NCBI GenBank assembly: GCA_009746045.1
Contig: RPFO01000418.1
Span: 1,181,582 to 1,245,581 of the forward strand
Direction of reading: 5' to 3'
Length of the DNA stretch: 64,000 nt
Source of the DNA: Mesostigma viride
Taxonomy: Eukaryota; Streptophyta; Mesostigmatophyceae; Mesostigmatales; Mesostigmataceae
The translations under genes were made by a program, and so were the position numbers. Below are positions 43,938 to 53,650 of the stretch, piece after piece (the stretch's first letter is position 1; every line of letters starts with the position of its first letter). A model generated the notes under the pieces. It searched no databases, had not been told where the DNA came from, and saw nothing but the letters and a program-made list of their open reading frames with translations.

Positions 43938-45243
43938 TTAGAGGTACACGGCTGCCTGCCTGCCTGCAGCGATGTCCATCTTTGATTCGCATTCCGTGAA
44001 GATGTAGGAAATGCAGTCCGTTGCTCCCTTCTCGACTCGCAGCGTGACCACCGATGCCGTGCCACGAAGGTCAAGGCCGCTCATGTACTCTGGACCGGCA
44101 CACGGCATATTAAGGTGACACGCCATCGTGAAGTTGTTGTTTAGCCACGTGGTAGGAGTCATGCCCTCACGGACACAGGACAAAACATTCCCTTGGTCAC
44201 CGAACGCGGACAACAGATTGATCCACGCCTCCGTTGCGTTCGTACGGTATCCAGGCGCCAGGTTGGATCCGTTGATGTCGTATTGGTAGGAAGTCATACC
44301 ATCCGCGATGTGATTGAACATCGTATTGCCAGATGCGTTGGTCACGTCCGCGCCGGCAGCAACCTGAATCGCCAGGAGTTTGCTGGCGGACGCGGAAGAC
44401 AGCGACGCCTTGATGGCATAGGGAGTGCGAGTCCCGAGCGACTGTTTGGTGGACTGCCACGTCCGCCACTTGAAGGAGAGAGTTCCACCCTCGGCAAGCC
44501 TGGACGAGAAAATCTGGCCCACGATATCTTCTTGGAACCTGTACGTGTCGATGCTAAAGTGGATGTTGCTCAGTTCGAAACCAACCCTGTCGCTGCTGGA
44601 ACGGCCACGATGCCATCGCCAGCAGCAGCTGCCTGCGACGCTAGGAGCATCACCCCTCCGTCCATGAGTGTGATTCGGATCTCGATGGGGGGAAGAGACT
44701 CAGATCCACGATCCGAGGCTCGCCGCTCAGGAATCCCAAAAAGTGGTCAATGACGCCGTCCACTGCGGTGTTTGCCTTCACGTTGTTTGTGAGAGTGCCA
44801 GCCACGTCAGCGGTGACGATGTTGTTATTCTTCGACCAACCAGCGGGAGCCTGCGCGAGATTGTACTCGACACCGCCGTGCACCGAGAGCAGCGTATGGA
44901 ACAGCTGGGAGTAGTCGTTGATGCTGTCGACGGTCTGACCTCCTGCCAGTACCTCGAGGCGCCTGATGATGGAGGACGTGTACGCGGGGAACTTTGCGAA
45001 CCCCGCCGTGGTCGTGGGGGTCCCCGTGAAAAACATTGCGAAGGAGTGCAAGTCCACGAACCCGGACGTGGGGAGGCGGACCGCGACCACAGACCCTTGT
45101 TTGATGCCGTCGCTTGCTGAGAGGGTGCTGAGATGGACTCGTTGAGTCGTGTGCTGACCCAGCGCCTTCACGAGGTATTGCATGGACTTGGGGATAGCGC
45201 GCGAGTACCAGGAATTGTCCGAAGCCATAGATTGTGTATACAT
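43938..45243 (-). CDS. MCP: Major capsid protein (double jelly-roll), PLV type
   Basis: The start is ATG 45,243 or the in-frame ATG at 45,228 (MASDNSWYSR). The first half has features of PLV capsid proteins: VVAVRLPTSGFVDLHSFAMF, IIRRLEVLAGGQTVDSINDY and LSGEPRIVDLSLFPP. The second half holds IEIRITLMDGG, ELSNIHFSIDTYRF, FKWRTWQ, DINGSNLAPGYRTN and a C-terminus rich in beta strands. Two single-base losses separate the halves: one in a G6 run at 44,687-44,692 (C on the coding strand), one near 44,600. With both restored the protein is about 435 residues, a normal PLV size. It would form the hexons of the icosahedral shell. Assignment is by motif pattern and neighbours. Confidence 0.8.
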
Positions 45244-45258
45244 TCGAATGAGATATTT

Positions 45259-45615
45259 TTACTGAAGAAGCTGGCCGAGTATGGGATTTTTTACCTTCGC
45301 TCCATCAACCCGTCTTTCGAGGTTGGACAAGGCGCTCAGACCAGTGTTTGCGACCGAGTACGCTTTCCCGAGCAGCGTACTCTTCGCGATCATGTTGGAT
45401 GGGATGTGTCCGAGCGCGGAATCGACAATGCCCGCCGCCTGTTTGGCAGCCCGCGCCCCGTCGCCAATTTTTGAGATGACTTCGCCAGCGACGTGCCCGG
45501 CTTTCTTGACAGCTGACACGATGGCCGCCCCGTCGCCGACCCTCTTGATAGCGTTGCCGGCAAACTCTCCCACGCGTCTAGCCACGTTTCCGATTGCTCC
45601 AAAATTAACTTTCAT
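45259..45615 (-). CDS. PLV small amphipathic protein
   Basis: The most likely start is ATG 45,615 (MKVNFGAIGNVARRVGEFAG), which overlaps the end of the penton-like gene by 11 bp. The 118-residue product is rich in Ala/Gly/Lys and predicted helical, with amphipathic character (IVSAVKKAGHVAGEVISKIG). Adenovirus protein VI and analogous PLV/Polinton proteins are short amphipathic capsid-associated proteins; similarity here is only in character and position beside the capsid genes. The tight overlap suggests co-transcription with its neighbours. Confidence 0.6.
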   Translation of the reverse strand: MKVNFGAIGNVARRVGEFAGNAIKRVGDGAAIVSAVKKAGHVAGEVISKIGDGARAAKQAAGIVDSALGHIPSNMIAKSTLLGKAYSVANTGLSALSNLERRVDGAKVKNPILGQLLQ

Positions 45616-46468
45616 CGTCCTCGATAGTACTAGATGGCTGAGAAATAAATCTGGTTTGTGGCTGGACGGTCCTGTCAAGGGCCATATACTTCAAAACGCT
45701 CCCGATCTTCCTCGCCTCTATTCCCATCGCCTTCTGAGGGCTTATGCGGAAGGAGAGCTGAAGAGCCCAATCCGAGTAGACAGTTATAGGAGCGTCGTCC
45801 TCGTCGAGCAGTCGGATCGTGATGTTGCTGGGAGAGTCCTTGAGATGCTGCCACAAAGGGGTCGCTGCCTGCCAAACAATGGGTTCTAAGAACTGCGACA
45901 TGTTGGGACAGACGGCCAAAAGGCCTCCATATCCCGTGCCTGTCGACGATGATATCACGTTTCCTCGAACGATGTCGCTGTATACATACACCATTCTCAG
46001 TCTCCCATTCGTTGCTGGCCGGTTGCTAGCGAGGACACCTGTGAAAGGATATGATCCTTCCATGAGCCCCAACACCCGGCCCGTGGGCTCATCCACCGCG
46101 ACAGAGAACTCGGTGGCATTTGTCACGGTAAAAAGACTAGTCGCCCTGTTGTACGTGACCGAGAACCCAGGATCTACCGCCTTCAAAGCTTCCTCTATGT
46201 TTTTTCGGTTTTCGATAGTCGTGTACGAGCCGAGCGGCAAGGTCACCTTCGTAGGGGACTCGCTGCCAGACAAACGGACAGTGAAGTATCGGTTTCCTTC
46301 GCTGATGTGAGTCTGTTCAAACGGGATGGTCATGAGGGTAAGCCCGACGTCGTGATAATCGTCAAGGAGTCCCGCCGGGATGTCCCATACCGGATCCACT
46401 AGCGTCCCGCGAGTTCGGTTCTCCGTGCGAAGAGTGAGTGTCAGCGTTTCCTGGATGAACTCCTTCAT
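45605..46468 (-). CDS. mCP: Minor capsid protein, penton-like single jelly-roll
   Basis: ATG 46,468 (MKEFIQETLTLTLRTENRT) is preferred over the upstream in-frame ATG at 46,540, because the conserved part starts there and the longer form looks like read-through of the preceding gene. Features seen in PLV and virophage pentons are present. They include KVTLPLGSYTTIENRKNIEE, FSVTYNRATSLFTVTNATEF, GRVLGLMEGSYPF, VYVYSDIVRGNVI and SDWALQLSFRI near the C-terminus. About 287 residues, intact. It would occupy the fivefold vertices of the capsid. It sits between the zinc-finger and major capsid genes. Confidence 0.75.
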   Translation of the reverse strand: MKEFIQETLTLTLRTENRTRGTLVDPVWDIPAGLLDDYHDVGLTLMTIPFEQTHISEGNRYFTVRLSGSESPTKVTLPLGSYTTIENRKNIEEALKAVDPGFSVTYNRATSLFTVTNATEFSVAVDEPTGRVLGLMEGSYPFTGVLASNRPATNGRLRMVYVYSDIVRGNVISSSTGTGYGGLLAVCPNMSQFLEPIVWQAATPLWQHLKDSPSNITIRLLDEDDAPITVYSDWALQLSFRISPQKAMGIEARKIGSVLKYMALDRTVQPQTRFISQPSSTIEDDES

Positions 46469-46706
46469 CGGCCACTTCTTCTGACAATAGCTCAGAAGTA
46501 ATTTCGTTTGTCCCAAAAACCTTGACGACGCCTTCCTCAATTTTCGCCGATGCCCTTTTCATGGCGCGCCTTGTCTTCCCTGTGAGTGGCTTCTTCTTAC
46601 AGTAGAGCATGGCTGCCTCAATGAACTCTCGTGGGACATTTGGATGGAGGGTCATCCATTGAGAGATCTCGAGCATCTCGGCGTCAGTGAACAGCGGGCT
46701 GCTCAT
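46362..46706 (-). CDS. PLV small basic protein
   Basis: The 114-residue frame from ATG 46,706 (MSSPLFTDAEMLEISQWM) has a helical N-terminal half and a basic patch (KKPLTGKTRRAMKRASAK). The C-terminal third overlaps the penton-like gene in another frame by about 105 bp and looks less protein-like, so the natural end may be altered by a lost base. Unknown function. Confidence 0.5.
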   Translation of the reverse strand: MSSPLFTDAEMLEISQWMTLHPNVPREFIEAAMLYCKKKPLTGKTRRAMKRASAKIEEGVVKVFGTNEITSELLSEEVADEGVHPGNADTHSSHGEPNSRDASGSGMGHPGGTP

Positions 46707-46708
46707 GT

Positions 46709-47212
46709 TTACTCTTCTGTGAGATTTTTTTCAGCGCCTTCTTTTGGAATTCCCACGACCGTGTTGTGGACCCTCCTGAGATGCAGCAGGAGGTTTTTTT
46801 CGTTTGCGAACGTGCTCTTACACCCGGGTTGTGGGCATTTCCACCTCGCGCCTCCCACCTGGACTCGTTTCCCGACAGGTACACCCGCAGGCTCCGGGGG
46901 TGCCGCCACTGCTTCATCGACGACAACCGGTTCGGGAGCCGGCGCGACAGGGGCCGGTTGGGCATACGCGGACAATGGGGGGTACGCGACCGGTCTAGAG
47001 TTCGCCATCACTGACGCCATGAGAAGGGCATCCTTGAACCCTCGCGCCTCTGCGACCTTCCCTTTGTTCACCGCTCTTCGGACCGGCGCGCTGTGGATGA
47101 CAATGGTGTTGGTCGATGAAGCGGTCACCTGCGACTGGGGTGCGACCTTACGCTTCGGTTTTCCCCTTTTACTTGAAGGACGGCGCCGTGCTGATTTCTG
47201 ACGCCTTGCCAT
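46709..47212 (-). CDS. PLV C2H2 zinc-finger basic protein
   Basis: 167 residues from ATG 47,212. The N-terminus is very basic (MARRQKSARRRPSSKRGKPK), the middle is Ala/Pro-rich, and a single classical C2H2 finger lies near the C-terminus (CPQPGCKSTFANEKNLLLHL, then RRVH). A TTATAAAA sequence lies about 22-29 bp upstream of the ATG. DNA binding is likely; being in the morphogenesis block, it may package or organise virion DNA rather than regulate transcription, but that is inference. Confidence 0.7.
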   Translation of the reverse strand: MARRQKSARRRPSSKRGKPKRKVAPQSQVTASSTNTIVIHSAPVRRAVNKGKVAEARGFKDALLMASVMANSRPVAYPPLSAYAQPAPVAPAPEPVVVDEAVAAPPEPAGVPVGKRVQVGGARWKCPQPGCKSTFANEKNLLLHLRRVHNTVVGIPKEGAEKNLTEE

Positions 47213-47234
47213 TTCTGCATATAATCATAGATTT

Positions 47235-50200
47235 TTATAACGTCCAAGTGAGGGTCTTGTTAGTCGACACGGCCATTTTTCCAGCGCGCGACTTGCAAAA
47301 CGCCGTAGAGAGTGCTATGTTTGTTGACGTGTCAGTGGTGATGCGAGGAATCCGCAATGCGATTTCAAACACCCCGTCATCCTCCTCGTATCCTGAAACA
47401 ACATTCCAGTTGCTGCCAATTATAACGTTTACCGGCCAGACGGACAGGCCGCTAGCCGTTAAGCGATATGGGTTTGATATGTCGAGAATCGTTGGTGGGT
47501 TGTTATCAAATGTTAACCTGACAAGGATATTGGTCAACGCGGTCGGAAGAGTTAGTTCCGATTGTGTGGCCGGGTCGTGGAAAGACATCACGGCCACAGG
47601 GGCGCCGTGCCAAAATTGCGGAAGCGGGTAGTCGTATATGGGCTGCCTCAGACCGACCAAAGAATCTGCTTCCAATATCGTGTGCGATATACGCCTAGTT
47701 TCTCGGACATCTTCATACAGGGCCACGTCCATCCCGTGATTGCCGCCAATTGACGACAGGCTTGAACCATAATAGTAGCTTAGGCTAGAAGCAAATAAAA
47801 GCGGGGTCGGGCCAGATACTGTTGGATCTAATACCTGGAACGTCACGGTCGCCAAATGGATCATACCAGTAACTGGAGGATCAACCAGTGAAATATGATC
47901 ACAGGTTATGTCAACGTACGACGAGGATTTTGATATTGTCGTTGTAGAAAAACCGCCAGTCCACGCTTCTCCAACGACTACGCTGATAAGCAACGGATCA
48001 TTGCTCAACTTGGTGTTTGAAAATCCAAGTCTTACATAAAACTTCCTTACCGACTGACGAGCTGGTAGAATCCCATATATTTTGGCAGTATATTGGTTCA
48101 TTTGCACGCCGTATTGAACATCGGGACACTTAACAACCGTGCGGATGACACTCTCATTCGTGAGTGTTAGCTCCTTAAACCAAGTATCCGCCACACCCGG
48201 TACGGGTTTTGTGACGCTATATTTGCCAAAAATGCTACAATTCCTCGACGAGGTGGACCTGTGACGCAGCTCCAACACGTCTCCGACGGCTGTGTACGAT
48301 CCGGATGGGTTGTTGGTTTTTAGAGAGTCGAACTCTATGTCTTGTAGGTCATCTTTGATTGGCCAGACATACGCGCCGTGGTACTCTCCGCTCAAGTGGA
48401 AGACTGGTCGGAGGGGCATCGGAATGTACGGGTCAAGAATGTCTGTAGGAGTGGTTGTAAATATACCGGACGAGTTTGAGATTTTAGTCATGTCACTAAG
48501 TTCTTGAGGAGTTGTTTTGGATATATAACGCTCCACCTTCCCATCCGATTTTCTTCGAAATGCCACCCAGTAGCTGTTTTGTTGTCTCCATGATGAGTTT
48601 AACGTGTATCGAACCTTCGACTTCAGATTGTCAAACAGGTCGAGTGCATAGTCACTATGGTGCAGATTGATACCCAGCATACCCCAATGCGTCGTAGCCG
48701 CATTTCTCCAATTCTGATGGGCATCTGTCGTGGCCGGGTGATATTTATTCGTCAAAGACATAGTATTTTCTGCAAACGAGACGAAAGCATCGTTGCTGCC
48801 CAAATATAGCCGAAAACACAATAGAAATGGGCCGTCGATGAGCTGCTCTGAAAAAACAACACATTTGCTTGGTGCCGGAGTGGCTGTTTTTACAAAAAAG
48901 AATTTTTCGGGAGACCCTTCAAAGTAGTATTTCGAAGCTTCTGCTTGCAGCGTGGTCACGGAGTGGCGCGAGAATGATTCTAGAGAATGGAGCGTCGTAG
49001 CGGGGCCGTCTATCTCCACGGTCTCTCCTGACAGGTTTGGCGAGTCCTTTACGGTTACGATCCTGTATCTGAGTTCTACATCATCGCCTTCGGATGGATT
49101 TTGAAACGTCGTTGTCTTCAACGTCCCATCCAAGGCCCCTTGAGATACTCCGTTCGCCAACAGATGAAAACCGGTGAGAGGAGGCAACGACTTTCCCCAC
49201 CCCACATCATGGTCCGCGTAGACGCCGTTGATCGCGATTTTTACAGGATTTAGATATGAAATGTAGGAACTTGGTGTCCGGATGCCGGAGTGCAGTTGGC
49301 TCATTTTTGAAACGCATACCATCACCCCTCCTTTGTGGGTGGTGTAGGAGGTGAGGGTCGAGTCGTTGTAGACGTCTATCTCGTAGTTCATATACTTGTT
49401 ACTATCTGCCGCGACTGGCGCGGTGATTACGGCGTCTTCCCCGCGCAGTCCCCCGTTTTGCGAGAGGGAGACTCCGCCGATGGTCGGAGTGGTCGGCGTG
49501 AGCTGGGTGGAATTCATGTACCACCTGATGGGGAGTTTGCGTTGGTATGCGAAGGGGGTCGTCATCTTTATGCCCTGTTTGAGGGTCGTTCCCTCTACGA
49601 CCTCCCAATTAGCGGTGGTTGGATTGGTGCTCCAGTAGAGTGCGTTCACAGGGTCAATCGGACCCATTCGCCAGTCCGTCAGTGGCGAGTATGTACGCGT
49701 GATGGTGAAGGATCTCCCAGTTAGTGGAAGGCGGCGGTTGTCGTCGCGAATCGTGGCGAAAGACAACAACTCCACGCGGAGAGGGAGGCCGTTAAATCGA
49801 GATCCGCCGAGACCATAGAAAGAGTCGGAAAAGTATGGATATCCTACCTCTCCGTCCACAACGCTCTCCCCCGTGCGCGCCTGGGTCGTGTGGTAGTCGC
49901 GATAGGTAAACTTACAGATTCCACTCGCGTCGCCATTCGTAACGTTGTAGGGCAGCTGGACTCGCACATCCTGGTCATTGATGACGTTGAACGCGTTTTG
50001 GTGCGACACGGTCGTCCCGTCTTCGAGATGGAGGACGAAATCCCCGTTCAAGTTAGCTATCGACGTTTTGCCTACCCCGTGTTGGTCAAAAAGGTAGTCC
50101 AATTGCGCGCGGGTCAGGACTCTGCCACCAGGGTCTAGCAACGTATCAGGGCTAAAGTCGAAGACGTGGTACTGGGTCGCTCCCACTTTCGCCGTAAGGT

Positions 50201-50546
50201 AAGGTTCATTTAGAGTGAGATCGTCGACTAAAGTAGTCCCTGATTTAAAATAGGAATACCCATTCACGACGAGACTGTAAGCAAGTTCCGATGGGTCGCT
50301 TGCGGTCTCGTCGTCGTAATTGTCTCCGAGTCGCACATTTGTCGGCTGGCTCGGGTAGAAAATTTTGAATCCGTCGACAACGAGTGACTCATCGAATGGA
50401 TGTGAAATGCCAAGAAGTAACGTCACGCTAGCTTGAAGCCCATCTATGTCTGTTTCGATGTTAGAAACACGCTCCTCCATTTCAGGGTCGAGCGTTAACC
50501 CGGTGGCGAGATTGGTCGGTCTGCTCAATGTTGTTAGAACGACCAT
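47235..50546 (-). CDS. PLV large fibre/spike-like protein, 1103 residues
   Basis: The longest intact gene of the element. The N-terminus has a short heptad-like stretch (PEMEERVSNIETDIDGLQAS), as in trimeric fibre proteins. The rest is almost entirely beta-type, rich in Thr/Ser/Asn/Tyr, without transmembrane segments or enzyme motifs (for example WRMGPIDPVNALYWSTNPTT, SYISYLNPVKIAINGVYADH). Size, composition and position beside capsid genes suggest a vertex fibre or host-recognition protein. No homologue is recognised from sequence. It shares a 24-bp divergent intergenic gap with the gene at 50,571. Confidence 0.65.
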   Translation of the reverse strand: MVVLTTLSRPTNLATGLTLDPEMEERVSNIETDIDGLQASVTLLLGISHPFDESLVVDGFKIFYPSQPTNVRLGDNYDDETASDPSELAYSLVVNGYSYFKSGTTLVDDLTLNEPYLTAKVGATQYHVFDFSPDTLLDPGGRVLTRAQLDYLFDQHGVGKTSIANLNGDFVLHLEDGTTVSHQNAFNVINDQDVRVQLPYNVTNGDASGICKFTYRDYHTTQARTGESVVDGEVGYPYFSDSFYGLGGSRFNGLPLRVELLSFATIRDDNRRLPLTGRSFTITRTYSPLTDWRMGPIDPVNALYWSTNPTTANWEVVEGTTLKQGIKMTTPFAYQRKLPIRWYMNSTQLTPTTPTIGGVSLSQNGGLRGEDAVITAPVAADSNKYMNYEIDVYNDSTLTSYTTHKGGVMVCVSKMSQLHSGIRTPSSYISYLNPVKIAINGVYADHDVGWGKSLPPLTGFHLLANGVSQGALDGTLKTTTFQNPSEGDDVELRYRIVTVKDSPNLSGETVEIDGPATTLHSLESFSRHSVTTLQAEASKYYFEGSPEKFFFVKTATPAPSKCVVFSEQLIDGPFLLCFRLYLGSNDAFVSFAENTMSLTNKYHPATTDAHQNWRNAATTHWGMLGINLHHSDYALDLFDNLKSKVRYTLNSSWRQQNSYWVAFRRKSDGKVERYISKTTPQELSDMTKISNSSGIFTTTPTDILDPYIPMPLRPVFHLSGEYHGAYVWPIKDDLQDIEFDSLKTNNPSGSYTAVGDVLELRHRSTSSRNCSIFGKYSVTKPVPGVADTWFKELTLTNESVIRTVVKCPDVQYGVQMNQYTAKIYGILPARQSVRKFYVRLGFSNTKLSNDPLLISVVVGEAWTGGFSTTTISKSSSYVDITCDHISLVDPPVTGMIHLATVTFQVLDPTVSGPTPLLFASSLSYYYGSSLSSIGGNHGMDVALYEDVRETRRISHTILEADSLVGLRQPIYDYPLPQFWHGAPVAVMSFHDPATQSELTLPTALTNILVRLTFDNNPPTILDISNPYRLTASGLSVWPVNVIIGSNWNVVSGYEEDDGVFEIALRIPRITTDTSTNIALSTAFCKSRAGKMAVSTNKTLTWTL

Positions 50547-50570
50547 TTATTATCTACCTAGAATATAAAC
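50547..50570. promoter_or_regulatory. Compact divergent promoter gap
   Basis: Only 24 bp (TTTATTATCTACCTAGAATATAAAC) separate the start codons of the minus-strand fibre-like gene and the plus-strand coiled-coil gene. It is AT-rich with TATA-like elements toward both sides. It is the switch point between the two transcriptional halves of the PLV. Confidence 0.55.
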
Positions 50571-51097
50571 ATGGCCTCTGAGGCTTCAGAGACCCCAACG
50601 AGCTACCAAGACGAAACCTTCGCCGAGACGCGGGAAGAGCAGGTTGACCTGGTCAAGACAATTCGAAAGGGACAACCGCTGAATGATGAACAGAAAAAAG
50701 CCCTTCGCGACAAAATGAGGGTTTACCAGCAACGCGCAAAAGCCGAGAGGGAGAAGAGACGAAACGAAGAAAAGGAGGCAGAGATAACGAAACGAAAGGT
50801 CCTTGCAAAGGAATTGGAGATTCAGCGGCAAAGGCTAGTCGAACTCGAGCTGCAAGAAGCCGTAACAAATCGCGGATTGAACGCCTTCTCGCTGAAGATT
50901 CCGTCGCCTCAACCCCCGCCGACACGCCAAAACCAAGACGGGGTCGAAAGCCCAAGGAGACAGAGCCGGACTCTCCGCCACCCCCGATCAAGACCCGACA
51001 GCTCCCACCTCCACCACCGCCACCTGTCGCGATGACGCCATACGAGATGCGCATGGCCGCCATCCGCGCGTCTCTCCTTGCTAGTCTGGACGATTAA
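50571..51097 (+). CDS. PLV coiled-coil protein with AT-hook
   Basis: It starts at ATG 50,571. Residues about 20-100 form a strongly charged coiled coil (QRAKAEREKRRNEEKEAEIT, LAKELEIQRQRLVELELQEA). After one missing A near 50,868 the frame continues with an AT-hook (PKPRRGRKPK), a proline run and a helical end (YEMRMAAIRASLLASLDD) to TAA 51,097. Without the correction an unrelated Pro/Arg-rich tail would end at 51,035. It probably binds AT-rich DNA. It lies 13 bp before the ATPase gene. Confidence 0.65.
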
Positions 51098-51109
51098 AAT
51101 GTCTTCAGA

Positions 51110-51993
51110 ATGATAATGGCTATCATCGAAGAGCGACGAATTCATTCACTTGAGAACAAAGACATCAAGCAACGATACGCCCCACAGCGTCCTGCTCCAC
51201 CGAATATGCCGAGTCTTCATTTCATCGCAAACTTCTGCGGAGCTCGACGGTCTGGGAAAACTACATCGGCAGTCAACATGGCGAAGGCTTACTTTGCTAA
51301 CAACTCATTCGACAAGCTGTACCTCATTTCAGGGAGTGCCCACACGGAGCCGAAATACAAGGAGCTCCCGGAACCAGCTATGACGATGGAAGTCTACTCT
51401 AACCTGGCATTCGATGGGATGATAGATCATATAAAGTCTGACCTCCACGAATACGAGAGGTACAAGGACGATCTCAAGGTCTGGGAAACGTTCAAACGCG
51501 AATACGTGGATGGGAAAAAAAACGCAGAACTCATGGACCTCTCCATGTACCTACGCCTTGATGCAATGAACTGGGATAAACCTGCGACAAGGTTCGAGCA
51601 CGGTCCTCCTTCGTCGCTCATTCTGATAGACGACATGCAAGGCAGTGCCCTCTATCAGAGCTCTAGCAAAAACGCTGTTGCGGCTTTCGCGTTCAAACAC
51701 AGACACTTCCTCACGAGCATGATTTTCCTGACACAGGCGTACACGAGCGGTGGCGTACCACGAGCAGTGCGAGCGAATATATCGTTTCTTGCGCTGTTCA
51801 GAACGAAGGACCATCGAGCCGCGCGACAGATCGCGGAAGAGAGCGCGGGGCTGTGGCGCCGGATGAGTTTCTCGCGCTATGGGACCACGCCGTCAAGGAC
51901 GATCCTCACGACTTCTTCGCTGTCGACTTCGACCAGCGCGACCCGAAAAAAATGTTTCGTCGAAACTTCAATACATTTCTCTCGATAAAATAA
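51110..51993 (+). CDS. Genome-packaging ATPase (FtsK/HerA, A32-like)
   Basis: It starts at ATG 51,110 (or the in-frame ATG 51,116). The P-loop CGARRSGKTTSAVNMAK lies at about residue 44, and Walker B is SLILIDDMQG near residue 168. A sensor-like FLTQAYTSGGVPRAVRAN follows. These match the packaging ATPases of PLVs, virophages and Polintons, which pump DNA into the capsid. One G is missing from the G4 run at 51,847-51,850; with it the natural C-terminus (DEFLALWDHAVKDDPHDFF) runs to TAA 51,993, about 294 residues. Confidence 0.85.
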
Positions 51994-52015
51994 TTTTCTC
52001 TGAACATGATATACT

Positions 52016-52510
52016 ATGGATATTCCGTCCATCAAACGATACGCAGGCGCCGAGAAGGAGTACGTGTTGGACACCCAAGCACTCCTCCGATATTGTTCGG
52101 GTTCTCGACTGGGGCAGAAAACTCTAGAACGTGTCGTCAGGATCCTTCAAGAAGCAGGCCACCACGACACGATTCCGTCCACCTGTCACGACATGAGCCC
52201 CGAAATCCGATTGGCCATCCTCGCCTTGGTGGGCGATCGCAGGCGTCCACGTGGGCGCTCACCCTCCAAAACGGAAAAACGACACGAACCGAAACGGCCT
52301 CGAGGGCGCCCAAGGATCCACCCCGTAGGGTATAAAAAGCCTCGAGCCAAAAAATTGTCTCATGTTCAGTCATCAGATGACGGTGACCGTAGAGGAGCGT
52401 CGCGAGCAATGGCGACGGGCCCAGGCGAAGAGGCGAGCAATCGCCCGCGACCAGACGAACTGCATCTCGGCGAAAAGCAAGGTCAAGAAGGGCGTCTGGA
52501 ATCCCAGTGA
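52016..52510 (+). CDS. PLV AT-hook protein
   Basis: It starts at ATG 52,016, preceded by GATATACT. The N-terminal 75 residues look folded (EKEYVLDTQALLRYCSGSRL, LERVVRILQEAGHHDTI). An AT-hook (KRPRGRPRI) and a basic stretch follow. The last 50 codons overlap the recombinase gene and may be extension beyond a lost-base site. A second AT-hook protein in the same operon-like run supports a role in DNA organisation or replication. Confidence 0.6.
   Translation: MDIPSIKRYAGAEKEYVLDTQALLRYCSGSRLGQKTLERVVRILQEAGHHDTIPSTCHDMSPEIRLAILALVGDRRRPRGRSPSKTEKRHEPKRPRGRPRIHPVGYKKPRAKKLSHVQSSDDGDRRGASRAMATGPGEEASNRPRPDELHLGEKQGQEGRLESQ
52331..52338 (+). promoter_or_regulatory. TATA box for the recombinase gene
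   Basis: TATAAAAA lies 24-31 bp upstream of the recombinase ATG at 52,362, a consensus-like TATA in the expected place. It lies within the coding sequence of the preceding AT-hook gene. Confidence 0.5.
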
Positions 52511-53645
52511 CCGATGGATCGCAAATAACCCCGAGTGCGCGGAAAAAATCGGCTTGCAGGCGACCTCTCCACCCTCGCCGGAGCCACCGCACCACGAGGA
52601 ACCGCCTGCGCGACCTACTGATGGACGATATTGGACGTTCAACGAGGCCGTCGCCGCAGCGGATTCCCGGCCAGAGCATCACGAGCCTGGCAGGCCCTCG
52701 AGAGAGCGCGGGGCGACGCGCAAAACCGCGAAGGGGTATATCGGCAGGCTGCGAGTTCTCCTTGACAAAATGGGGTGCTCGCAGGACGAATCAGTCGACT
52801 GCCTCGCAGACACCGCCCGTGTCCTGCGCGTCGTCCACGAAACCTCGGAACCCAAACGCAAGCTCGCACACTCGAAAGAGGATGCGTGGAGGGAGAACGA
52901 GAAGAACTTGCTCGGAGTGATAAACGGGGTGAATCGAATGATGCCACCTGAGAAGAGGCTCCCACGCGACGTGACGGACGCGTACGCTGCTCGAGTCAAT
53001 GAGCTGAAGGTCGGCGATCTCGACAGGAAATTCGACAGGGCCGAGAGCAAGCCACTGAGGTACACGTACGAGCAGCTCCAGCGGATCGCCGCCGCCGAGT
53101 ACAAAAAGGACCCTACGTCTGACGCCGCTTTGATGGGTCTTATTTACCTGTCCGGCGAGAAACTGCCACCGACCAGGTACGACCACGACAAAATGCGCAT
53201 CGTCAGTTCTATCAGCGAGCTCGAGCCACACGAGAACGGATACATTCCGAGCGAGCGCCGCATGATAATTCAACGTTTTAAGACGGCAGAGACGTACGGC
53301 ACGTACGACTACCAAATTCCAGACGGGTACAAGAAGCTGATTAACGCGTTGCAGGCTCGAGCTGATCAGAAGTACGTGTTCGAGGACCCAAAAAATCCAG
53401 GCGAATACATGAAGCACGAGTATTATTCTGCGAAGTACAACCGCATCTACCACGGCATTGATGCAACGAGGCAGGCGTACATCACCCGTTTCTTGAAGGG
53501 CGCTTCGTGGAAAAAGCGAAAATGGGCTGGTGACTTGATGGGGCACGACGTACTTACAGGAGCCGTTTACGAGCGGCAGGCGGGGGACCCCTCTCCCCAG
53601 GGCGGCGAGACTGGCGGACGTCGGCTGAGGCCGAGGAAAAAGTAG
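52362..53645 (+). CDS. Tyrosine recombinase (PLV integrase)
   Basis: 427 residues, intact; ATG 52,362 or in-frame 52,377. The basic N-terminus (EERREQWRRAQAKRRAIARD) is followed by a helical core-binding-like domain (TAKGYIGRLRVLLDKMGCSQ) and a catalytic domain. Its C-terminal boxes can be read as GIDATRQAYITRFLKG (second Arg box), AGDLMGHDVLTGAVYERQ (GH then the nucleophile Tyr), and a basic end. The first catalytic Arg is probably in SERRMIIQRFKTAETYGTY or nearby. Tyrosine recombinases replace the retroviral-type integrase in many PLVs and virophages. It would catalyse integration into and excision from the host genome. Confidence 0.75.
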   Translation: MFSHQMTVTVEERREQWRRAQAKRRAIARDQTNCISAKSKVKKGVWNPSDRWIANNPECAEKIGLQATSPPSPEPPHHEEPPARPTDGRYWTFNEAVAAADSRPEHHEPGRPSRERGATRKTAKGYIGRLRVLLDKMGCSQDESVDCLADTARVLRVVHETSEPKRKLAHSKEDAWRENEKNLLGVINGVNRMMPPEKRLPRDVTDAYAARVNELKVGDLDRKFDRAESKPLRYTYEQLQRIAAAEYKKDPTSDAALMGLIYLSGEKLPPTRYDHDKMRIVSSISELEPHENGYIPSERRMIIQRFKTAETYGTYDYQIPDGYKKLINALQARADQKYVFEDPKNPGEYMKHEYYSAKYNRIYHGIDATRQAYITRFLKGASWKKRKWAGDLMGHDVLTGAVYERQAGDPSPQGGETGGRRLRPRKK

Positions 53646-53650
53646 ACAGT

